Origin: Siderastrea radians
Taxonomy: Eukaryota; Cnidaria; Anthozoa; Scleractinia; Rhizangiidae
NCBI GenBank assembly: GCA_964017195.1
Contig: OZ024898.1
Location: forward strand, 16,320,975 to 16,384,974
DNA: 64,000 bases
Direction: 5' to 3'
Made by a program: the position numbers and the translations under genes. Below are positions 37,601-49,600 of this stretch, one piece after another. The first letter of the stretch is position 1. Every line of letters begins with the position of its first letter. Under the pieces are notes generated by a model that did no database searches, was not told the DNA's origin, and worked only from the letters and a program-made list of their open reading frames with translations.

Positions 37601-40600
37601 AGTTGCTACTTTGTTTTTTGAGGAGTAACTTACAAGAGCTCATCCTGCCGTTCAATATTATCTTTATAAACTTAGTCTGTTTCAGCGTCAAAGCAGCACT
37701 GCGCACCAGTCTTTTCAGTTGGCTTTTTTTACTGAAAAATAAGCAACCGTGTGTACAATTCCATTTCTTCCTTTTTTTCTTTGTCTAACAAGCAAGAGTG
37801 CAGGAAAGCGATCTATTTTAGTTCGCGTCAAAACAAGATCGCGAGTATGTCAGTTTCAGTTATGACTATTGATTAAGAACCAACATTGGGCTTAAGTCTA
37901 TTTCAGTTGCATTTTGTTTACAGACCAACATTGCGCGGAAGTCTATTTAAGTAACGACTTTTGTTAATGAACAAGAATGCGCTCAAGTCAATTTCAGTCA
38001 ATTCCCTTTTTATAAGCAATATTGCGCGCGTCTGTGAAACTGGTGATGTTTGGCCAGTAATAAACTCACTTGAAGAAATTCCATTTCAGTGCTTTTTCAT
38101 GAGTATTAAATGTTCAATCATTTCTTTATACAGTTGGGCCAACTACCACCTACGCTGTACCTACAGATGGATAATTGTTGGCGAGAAAACAAAAACCGTT
38201 ATGTGCTGTGTTTTCTCGCCTTACTAGTAGAGTTAGGTATTTTCAAGAAGGTGAATAACTTTGTGATTCTAACTGTAATATTAATGCAACGTTTGAAAAT
38301 TTTTGTCGCTCAAAATGCCTTATGCTTCTTCAAAACTTATCCCCTCACTTTTGTAACCTCTAAACAGAGAATCATCCAGAGCAACTCAACAATTCCTGTA
38401 ATAATCCTTGCATATTGAATAACTTAAGTCTGTTGAATCATCAAAACAGGAAATAGAAAATTGACGCGGTGCGACATTTCGATGGTTCCACCATCATTTT
38501 CAAGCAGTGAGTGCGTACTTAAGCAAGACACTCAGTGCTTGAAAACGATAGTAGAACAATCGAAAAGTCGCACCGCATTATCTCCTACACAGTATGGGAA
38601 ATTCGGGGAAAAGAATTGGTTCATGCATTAAGCTGTGTGTTCATCGAGTCGTGCATGCGCTGCACTTGGGAAGTCTGTAGAGCACTCAAGAAGCTAGAGT
38701 TTTTCGAGGTGCGTACGCTTCTCACGTGCTCTCCAAACCTCTCCTGTGCTTCCATAAATCAATGGACGCACGCTAAGCATGAACCAATTCAGTCTTACTG
38801 GCCAATAACCTGCTGCTATCTCCAATTAAACACTTTTGTCGAAACTCTGGGACACTATTTTCCTTTCGTTGAGGATCCAAGTTACTTTCTAAAATTTTGT
38901 GTATATCATATACAAAATTACTGCTACTACTACTACTACCACTACTACGACTACTACTAATGATATTTATTTATTTACTGGCAGATAAAGGTGTGCTTTT
39001 TGATGACTGGCCACACGCACGAGGACATCGATCAGATGTTCTCGTGTATTTCCAGACGCCTCCGAAAGAACAACGCCCGGACCCTTCTCGAGCTCATCAG
39101 AGAGATTGGAATGAGCTACTCTCCAGCCATAGTGGCATCGCTGATTACGTTTATGTATGACGTGAAGGAATGGCTGGAGGGGTGTGCCATTTCAAATCTC
39201 TCTGGACATATCCACCAGCATCAATTTAAGCTCGTGAGGGGTCCGGACGGGAAAGCACGATTGTTTTACAAGAAGTGGTCGACCACTCCCACCTGGTCAC
39301 CTCCGGAAGGCATCGCTCTTCTTCAGAAGACACCCAGTGGAAAACCTAACCTCGTGGTGCCCGATGTGGCAAAGTTGAATATTCCTAAGCTAAAGCAGGA
39401 TATTCCAAGATACAGCCTCCATTTCGACCCTCCCACCACTAAGTGGTGGGAGGACTTTATTAAAAATGGAGGCCCTGTACAAAGTGAGAATCCGCAGTGG
39501 GTGCTGCCATCCCTTCGCCGTCAGCCAGAAAATAATGCAGAGGAAATCTCCGCCGTCACCAGTGATATTCAGGATACCCTCCTCAAACTGGTTGAAAGAG
39601 AGGAACGGGAGGTGGAGGTAATAGCATTAATTTGTGGTGAAAATGGAATTGATTGCACAGTATGGCTCATCGTGGTGCACACTTAAAGACAGTCATTTTG
39701 ATAATTTTTAAAATTTTTTATTGTAAAAATTTCCGTGTCTTGAATTAATGACGGGCGTATGTATACAAAGAACAGACCCGTTATTGGCTATAGAAAGGTT
39801 ACTTTGGACATGTGACACCTCCTTACTTTTCCCACACAATACTAGTGAAATACCAAACAAGACAAAGGGAACAAATGATTTAGGGAGTATTACGCAAAAA
39901 CTATTTTACGAGTGAAGTAATATCCTTTTAGTCTCAATGTAAAAGGCTTTTTAAATATTACCACAGTTTTTAGTCAATCATAATTACTTTCAAGGACATT
40001 ATTTTTTTGTCGAATGAAACCTGACTCAATACTTCCACTGGTTACTCTAACTTGTTATTCTTGCTATTCAAGGTTACAGTTGGACGCAAAAGAAAGGGGA
40101 CCACAAAGCAAGGAAACAACAAAAGAGTCAAAAAATGGTGATTTTTTTTAACTACGCAATGTTTAGACTTGAGTTGTTTTTTTTCAAGTTGTTTTACTCT
40201 ATTAAGGACGTTCGTGCTAATTGTTTCTGCGGTTCCTTACCGCGCACACAATTCACGTCGCCATGTCATGCATTGAGCGCGCACGCTGAATAAGAAATGA
40301 AGAGATATATAGCGCTAGTGGGCATTTTAACATCTATGCACGAATTTAACTCTCTTAAATGTTCGGTGATCCCAGATTTTCTTTTGATAAATCATTTTCT
40401 TTATCGATTATCTACGTTTTATGAAAAATTGAACAAAATCTGTGTTGTGGAAATTTGATTTTTTTTCCAATTTTTCTTCCCACGCATCATCGAATTCCGC
40501 TATTACTTTAGCTGTACGGTGTTGGCAAAAGTCCATTTCAAAGGTTGAGTTTAACTGAAAGGATGACACTGGTTCAAATTATTTGCTTGACAGACCCACT

Positions 40601-43600
40601 TGAATGAAATTCGGCGAATTATTTTTAATATTTTTCAACTAACAACCACTGCGGTGATGTCGAGTTACGAGGGCCGATTTGTCAAAATTGGAGTAGTTTT
40701 CCACGTGCTTTATTTGACAAAGCCGGTGACACCCCAATTTTTTTGCATTTCTGACATAGGTAACTGATTATCTTACTGTGGCAAAAGTATGAAAAATCTG
40801 AGTTGTAGAAGATTCTCGCGCGAACGTCCTTAAAAACCAACAAAAAAACACACTTTATGACCAGGATCAAAGCATTGGTTGTCGATGTTTACTCTACTTC
40901 CTACTTGAATTTACTTCAACACTAAATGTTTTCTGAATAATGAATGTATAAATATCATATATTAGAACTGCGGGATGAATAATTAAATGTAAAGAAGAAC
41001 AACGCAGTTATAGACGCAACTTCTGCAGTTGGGAAAAGAGAGCCTGAAAGAACTTCAGGCTCGTACGGGATTCGAATCCACCAGCTCTCAGTTGGCTTGT
41101 TAGCTCAATTGGTTAGAGTGCTGCACAGGTGTCGCAGAGTTCAAGGCTTCGATCCCGTAAAAGCCTGAATTTTTTCCGGCTTTCTTTTCGCAACTACAAA
41201 AGTTGCGTCTATAACTGCGATGATCTTCTTTACATTTATTAATTGTTTTCTGTTTCTTTCTCTTCGCTTGCAGAGGAAGAATGCTGGCTGCACTGTTGTT
41301 GGAAGACGTCCTCTCCAAGAAAAAAAAGGTTCTTTTTAGAGCCACTTGTTTTACAGTGAGAAAAAAACAAAAACAAAAACAAAATAGACAAAACGAACAA
41401 AAACAAAACCAAAAAAAAAACATAAAACAAAACAAAACAAAAACGGCTCTTTTAGGAGCCACCACATAATACAAAGGTGAATGACCAACAAATATGAATT
41501 TAACATTTAATTTTCCAGTGAAGAGTACTATATTATGCTTCCCATTTAAAACATTTAGTTTTAACCATTACGTTTTTTGTTAACTATAGTTAATAATTGA
41601 AAATTGCGCGTTAGGCATATCGCTTGACGACTACGAGCAAAGTAATGTACACATGTAAGGGTGATTAAGTTTTTCATTAATGTCGACTTCGGACTAATCA
41701 ACGAATGTGCACTAAATGAAAAAACGAATAAGTACATATTTAGTACTTATAATCTGCGAACTACACGTACTATAACATACATTTTAACAACCAATGGCTA
41801 AGAAGTGCTTCACTGTCATACTGAGCAATCTAAGTTGTAAAACGTATCTATGATAACTCAAAAATATATTTAAGGCCACCAAAAAGTCTGGGAAGACCGT
41901 ATTTTCGGCAGCAATACCTTAAAACGCCACAACTTTGTATCTAAACGTACCTAGCGTGTTCCTATGTGCTGTTTTGCAAAGAAGAGGCTACTGCCTCATA
42001 TAAAAATTTATTGTATTCTCGCATTTCATTACAAATAATGGACAAGTGAATGAAGGAAGGAAGGAAGGAAGGAATTGCCCATATAAGGACAATATTTGCG
42101 TGCTGTCTGTCTGCCTATATCAGCTCCTGTATAAAACTTCCTGCTGTGACTACTGCACTTCAACCTCTCATGACTCTTTACGCCTTTCACCCTTTCTCTG
42201 TCTCCTAGTGGGTAAACAGAAATAGCATATTACAGATAAAAAGGTTACAACGAAAAGTTCACTAACTAACTCAACACAACATATCGTCCTCTCAATAACA
42301 TTTCTTAAGTGGCTTTTGATAAATGACGAAAGTCCACGTAATTCTTTTTCAGGGCTGAGTAAATTTAATTAACACAAATGTCCTAAGCCTGTTTCAGACC
42401 GGAGTATCGTTTGTAGGATTCATATACTGATATTTTTTTTAATCAAACTGCTTTGTCCTTTTCTATCGCCTTCTTTGTCGTCTAGCTACACGATAGCAGT
42501 AACGTTTGCTAGAAAGCCCTATAAGCGTATTCAAGCATCCAAAAAAATGCTAAAAAATCAGTTTTAAACTGAGTTTGCTGCTTTTTTTGTCGTAGTTTTT
42601 TCGGCAAAAACTTCTCAACAAGCAAGTGTAGAGTCATAAAAAATAAATGCATTATTTAGGTTTTCTTGCAGAAAACTGAGCAGTGTTGGAAGGGTGGGGA
42701 GGCAGGGGAATTTTCCCAAACACAATTTATCAACGGTCCACATAGCCGTGTTCTGTGGCCTACACATTTAGGAAATATATCGCCTTCACGGATAAGATAG
42801 TATGTGTATCAGAATGCTTCAACTTCAAACACAAGTATACCCATTAGTCTGTTGACGAGGTGACTTTCTGGTGTCCATCTGTCTGTTTCATTGGACACTT
42901 TTGTTTAATAAACACAAGTGTCCGTATCTCTGTTTTATTGAACACTTTTGTTTAATAAACACAAGTGTCCATCGGTCTGTTTCATCGGACACTTTTGTTT
43001 AATAAGCACAAGTGTCCATATGTCTGTTTCATTGGACACTTTTGTTTAATATGCACAAGTGTCCATATGTCTGTTTCATTGGAAACTTTTGCATAATACA
43101 CACAAGTGTCCGCTGTCTGTTTCATTGGTCACTTTTGTATAATAAACACAAGTGTCCATATGTCAGTTTCATTGGACACTTGTTTCATAAGCACAAGTGT
43201 CTGTATCTCTGTTTTATTGGACACTTTTGTTTAATAAACACAAGTGTCCATTGCTCTGTTTCATTGGACACTTTTGTTTAATAAACACAAGTGTCCATAT
43301 GTCTGTTTCATTGGACACTTTTGTTTAATAAGCACAAGTGTCCATACGTCTGTTTCATTGGTCACTTTTGAATAATAAACACAAGTGTCCGTTTGTCTGT
43401 TTCATTGGCCACTTTTGTTTAATAAGCACAAGTGTCCGTATGTCTGTTTTACTGGTCACTTTTGTTTAATAAGCACAAGTGTCCGTATGTCTGTTTCATT
43501 GGTCACTTTTGTTTAATAAGCACAAGCGTCTGTACGTCTGTTTCATTGGTCACTTTTGTATAATAAACACAAGTGTCCGTATGTCTGTTTCATTGGCCAC

Positions 43601-46600
43601 TTTTGTGTAATAAGCAAAAGTGTCCATATGTCTGTTTTACTGGTCACCTTTGTTTAATAAGCACAAGTGTCGATATGTCTGTTTCATTGGTCACTTTTGT
43701 TTAATAAACACAAGTGACCATATGTCTGTTTCATTGGACACTTTTGTTTAATAAACACAAGTGTCCATATGTCTGTTTCATTAGACACTTTTGTTTAATA
43801 AACACAAGTGTCCATATGTCTGTTTCATTGGTCACTTTTGTATAATAAAAACAAGTGTCCATACGTCTGTTTCATTGGACACTTTTGTTTAATAAACACA
43901 AGTGTCCATATGTCTGTGTCATTGGTCACTTTTGTATAATAAGCACAAGTGTCGATACGTCTGTTTCATTGGACACTTTTGTTTAATAAGCACAAGTGTC
44001 TGTCTGTTTCATTGGCCACTTTTGTTTAATAAGCACAAGTGTCCGTATGTCTGTTTTACTGGTCACTTTTGTTTAATAAGCACAAGTGTCCGTATGTCTG
44101 TTTCATTGGTCACTTGTTTAATAAGCACAAGTTTCCATCTGTCTGTTTCATTGGTCACTTTTGTATAACAAACACAAGTGTCCATATGTCTGTTTCATTC
44201 GCACTTTTGTTTAATAAGCACAAGTGTCCAAATGTCTGTTTTACTGGTCACTTTTGTTTAATAAGCACAAGTGTCGATATGTCTGTCTTATTGGTCACTT
44301 TTGTTTAATAAACACAAGTGTCCATATGTCTGTTTCATAGGACACTTTTGTTTAATAAACACAAGTGTCCATATGTCTGTTTCATTGGGAACTTTTGCAC
44401 AATACACACAAGTGTCCACTGTCTGTTTCATTGGTCACTTTTGTATAATAAACTCAAGTGTCCATATGTCAGTTTCATTGGACACTTTTGTTTAATAAGC
44501 ACGAGTGTCCGTTTTATTGGACACTTTTGTTTAATAAACACAAGTGTCCATCGGTCTGTTTCATTGGACACTTTTGTTTAATAAGCACAAGTGTCGATAT
44601 GTCTGTTTCATTGGCACTTTTGTTTAATAAGCACAAGTGTCGATATGTCTGTTTCATTGGTCACTTTTGTTTAATAAACACAAGTGTCCATATGTTTGTT
44701 TCATTGGACACTTTTGTTTAATAAACACAAGTGTCGATATGTCTGTTTCATTGGTCACTTTTGCTTAATAAACACAAGTGTCCATATGTCTGTTTCATTG
44801 GACACTTTTGTTTAATAAGCACAAGTGTCTGTCTGTTTCATTGGCCACTTTTGTTTAATAAGCACAAGTGTCCGTATGTCTGTTTTACTGGACACTTTTG
44901 TTTAATAAACACAAGTGTCCATATGTCTGTTTCATTGGTCACTTTTGTATAATAAACACAAGTGTCCCTATGTCTGTTTCATTGGACACTTCTGTTTAAT
45001 AAGCACAAGTGTCTGTATGTCTGTTTTATTGGACACTTTTGTATAATAAGCACAAGTGTCCATATGTCTGTTTCATTGGGAACTTTTGCACAATACACAC
45101 AAGTGTCCACTGTCTGTTTCATTGGTCACTTTTGTATAATAAACTCAAGTGTCCATATGTCAGTTTCATTGGACACTTTTGTTTAATAAGCACGAGTGTC
45201 CGTATCTCTGTTTTATTGGACACTTTTGTTTAATAAACACAAGTGTCCATCGGTCTGTTTCATTGGACACTTTTGTTTAATAAGCACAAGTGTCGATATG
45301 TCTGTTTCATTGGCACTTTTGTTTAATAAGCACAAGTGTCGATATGTCTGTTTCATTGGTCACTTTTGTTTAATAAACACAAGTGTCCATATGTTTGTTT
45401 CATTGGACACTTTTGTTTAATAAACACAAGTGTCGATATGTCTGTTTCATTGGTCACTTTTGCTTAATAAACACAAGTGTCCATATGTCTGTTTCATTGG
45501 ACACTTTTGTTTAATAAGCACAAGTGTCTGTCTGTTTCATTGGCCACTTTTGTTTAATAAGCACAAGTGTCCGTATGTCTGTTTTACTGGACACTTTTGT
45601 TTAATAAACACAAGTGTCCATATGTCTGTTTCATCGGTCACTTTTGTATAATAAACACAAGTGTCCCTATGTCTGTTTCATTGGACACTTTTGTTTAATA
45701 AGCATAAGTGTCTGTATGTCTGTTTTATTGGACACTTTTGTATAATAAGCACAAGTGTCCATATGTCTGTTTTATTGGTCACTTTTGTTTAATAAGCACA
45801 AGTGTCCGTATGTCTGTTTCATTAGTCACTTTTGTTTAATAAGCACAAGTGTCCGTATGTCTGTTTTATCAGTCAGGTTTGTTTAGTAAACACAAGTGTC
45901 CATATGTCTGCTTAATTGGTCACTTTTGTTTGATTTAAAAAACGGTATACGAAGTCTCTTCGAGTCGTCACTTTGGTTGCTATATCAAACAAAAATGTCT
46001 AGAAATAAACTTTATTCATTCATAAAATATTCTGGTGGCGATTTGGTTTTTAATTAATAAATACAAGCCGCCCCAAGTCTCTACTAGTGGTCACTTTGGT
46101 TAAATAAAGACGAAAGCGTCATCGCGAGCCCATCTCTCGATCTATGATGGCCGTTGAGATCGTCGGAAACCTTGATAAAAAGCAGTTTAAGCTTTATCAC
46201 CTGAAAAGCGCTGTCATCACTCGCATTAAGTGTTTCATCTGTTTGATTCAAGCGCAAGATAAATTACATTTTTGTCTGAATTAGATGTGCACCAAACAGT
46301 TGTAGCTTCAGGGAATCAACCTGCGTTTCCATGCAAACTGAATCCCGTGCGTTCCTGCAGGGGTGGGGAGGGTGGGGAAAACTGTCAAAGTACCATCGGC
46401 CAGCTCTCCACAGAAGCGTGTAGTGTGCGTTCTACACATTCAGTGAATATCGCGTTCTGGTGTCAGACAGCGAGTGGATCAGAATGTTTTAACTTCAAAC
46501 AGACATTTTTACAGCAGGTTTCTGTTGGCTGTTGAATGGGATCAAGAATGGCCATCTATACAAGGAATACGACTTCTGCTCATCTTCAGAAGGAAAGACA

Positions 46601-49600
46601 GTTTGCTTTGCACGTGGACTGCTCTATGAACTAAATCGCCAACCCGACAAATTCAGAGTTCACAAACATTTTTCTCCTACGGGAAGCGAATCACGAAGAA
46701 ATTCAATTAACGGCAGTTAAAGATCAAAATATGGAATACAAGAGCGTCAAAACAACTTGGAGACTTTAAATGTGTGTGAGATAAATAACCTTGAGGTTGT
46801 GTTGTAACGCCTGACGGGCCAGGGAAACGATTTCGTCAAATTTGCGAAGGTGAGCTCATTTCTATTTACGCAGAGGGTTAATAATTAACCTGATGGTACT
46901 TTATAGCCTGTACACAATTGTAATAAACAGGCCTATAGTAAGAAGCCATTCATTACCCATCAAATTTATTTTCCCGCGAAAAACAAATTTCGCGCTAAAA
47001 CTAAATTAAAAATTTGCATGTCAAGGCAGGGACACCTGAAAGAGCTTTCTCTGTTTAGTCTGTCAGAATGACTCGTTCTGGGTACACAGCTCGGACCTCT
47101 AAGTACATCTAGCAAAAAATATACTCTAGATAAATGGGCTCTGTTGGGTGAGTTAACCGAGAGTACTGTTTAACGTATTTGAATTACCGGTCGCATCAAG
47201 CTTGAACAAGAAACGCTGTGTTGTGTTTTGTTTTGCTCGACTAGGGCAGCGAATACTGCAGAACTTTAAGATGACACAAATCTCTCTTTCAATTTAAACC
47301 ATTCCAATTGAAAAAAGAGACCTTCCCAAATCCTCAGACTATTCTATTTTTCAACTGGGAATCGTCTTTTTCTGCGAAAAAAGAAAAATACCCCTGCTAA
47401 AGTCGGAGGATTCGCCGCTCATATCTCATCTCATGTTGACAGTTCGCAAAGTTTGTCCGGCGACTCCAAAATGATTTCGTAAAAATAATGTTTCGTAGGT
47501 AATTTGTGCACAATAAATAAAATGTTTTGCTATGAAGTTATACCTTTTGCCCGTCTGAGTTTTCGTATGGGAACTAGACGGAAATCGACGTATTTTCATT
47601 ACCTGAATGTGTTGTTGTTGATCTTGATTCAGAGATTTATAATTCTTCAGTGAAAAAAAATTCCACCGTGAAGGTAGCAGCTAGGAGACTTTTGAAACAG
47701 TAAATCTGTTTTACCAGGGGCTCCTGGTTTTAATTTTCTCTTAGAAAGTATCCTTTCTAAATTTCATGCCAATAAAATTAATAGAATCAGGTATTTTGAC
47801 CGGTGAGTGAATCGGTTGTACATTTGCCGGAAGGAAAGTGCCCGCCGCGTTCAGTGAAAGAACATGATTCAAGCTTCAATGCACTCGTATAAAACAGTTC
47901 ACAATTTCACTCGCAAAGAATTGATGGATCGGCTAACAGTCGAAGCAACTACTTTCAGGCCATTATTTTAGGTAGAAAATTCCATACTTATCTTTCGAGT
48001 GCAGTACTTTCTTGATTAATAAGCTGAAAGTTGGACCATTTGCCGCTCCGAGTCTCATATCGTGTTGACACTTTCGCGAAGTTAATTGCCGGCGAACTTT
48101 TATTTAGACTGAAGCTTATAATCGTACCACGTATGTAAAGATGATTTCATAAAAACAATGATTCGTGGTAAATTTGTGCTCAATAAATCCCATGTTTCGC
48201 GGTGGGGTTCTATTTTATCCCCTTGCGAATTTTGATACGGAACTCCAACGTATTTCTTTTACCGAATGTGCTGTTGTCAGAAAAATTAGAGTCGAACTCT
48301 TGGAACAAAAACCTCGAACAGAAATTAGTCCCGCGCTTAGAAAGGAGATTTGAATTCTAGAAGGTTAAACTGTTCTACTGTTGTGTAGGCAAGTGTTTTT
48401 CAAAAGCTAGGCGAAAGAATTCTTTTAACCGTGAATCCAATCAGTTGATAATGCCCCGCTCGGTGTAGTTCATTTCGTCGTGTTTTGATGGCAGGTGTTT
48501 TCAGTTCAGCCGTTCTTCGCGGCAAAATTTAGAAACAAGTCATAAAATCCTTTTTTGTTGTTTTCGTTGTTGTCAAACTTAAGGTGTAGAGGTGCCTGGA
48601 TGTTTTAGTTTTTGCAGCATTTGGTTTGTTGTGCTCTGACTTTTCTGACTAATAAGCTGAAAATAAAGCTGACGGATTTGCCGCTCTGTTTTGACAGTTT
48701 CGCAAAGTTTAACCGCGTATGTAGAAATGATTTCGTAAAACAATGTTTCGTGGTCAATAAATAAAATGTTTCGCTGTGGGATTATATTTTTATCTCCCCC
48801 CGAGTTTTCGTCCGGAAATCCGACGTATTCCCGTTTTCACATTACCTGGAAATTAAATGTGTTGTTATCGAATCAAATTAGACTGGCGAATTCTTGGTAC
48901 AAAACTCTTGAACGAAAATTAGTTCCGCCGCTAAGAAAGAAGCTTTTCTAGATGGAAGGTCAAACTGTTCTACTTTTCTATTAGGGAAGTGTTTTTTTAG
49001 AGCGAGGGGAAAGAATTGTGAATCTTTAAACTGTGAATCGATTGATAATGCCCCGCTCGCTCGGTGTTGTACATTTCGCCGTGTTTTGATTAAATTTGGC
49101 GCTTCTCGGAAGAATTTAGAAATAAGTCATGAGATCTTTTTGTTGTTTGTTGTTAAATTTAGTTTTAGAAGTGTCTGGATGTTTAATTCAGTTTTCGCAG
49201 CATTTCATCTGTTAATTCATTGCTCTGACTTTTGTTTACAGAAATCGTGAACGTGGAAGAATCGCTAAGTTCATAATAAAGAACATAATTGACGTGCTGT
49301 ACTGTGTTGTTCGTTTCGCTGTGTCAGTTATTTTTATTCTCTTTGTCGAAAGAAACAACAAACCGCGAATTAAAATTTCCTCTTTATTGTATTTCAGGTT
49401 TAGACAGCTCTGAATATTCTCTGTACATTCCCGTTATCTGGATTATTTCCTCTGTTAAAGTGTTGAGTTTCGTTGTCTCTGTTTACAGAAATCGCGTACG
49501 TGAAAGATCTCACGGCTTCGCCAGATCGCTCGATCGATCGCGCTGCGAAGTCTTACTTTTGAAAACTTTCGGCCACTAAAGTAAAAGTTATGATTTTTTC

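Noticed and set aside
42871..45919. Many overlapping open frames of 60-90 codons rich in CLFHW, NKHKCP and CFIGHF
   Set aside because: They follow the 47-bp unit, shift frame every unit, appear on the complementary strand in the left array and have no start context or domain. They are by-products of the array.
46272..46720. Possible small gene in the right TIR body
   Set aside because: No ATG start at the beginning, overlapping frames, and the left-arm counterpart shifts frame; no recognised domain.
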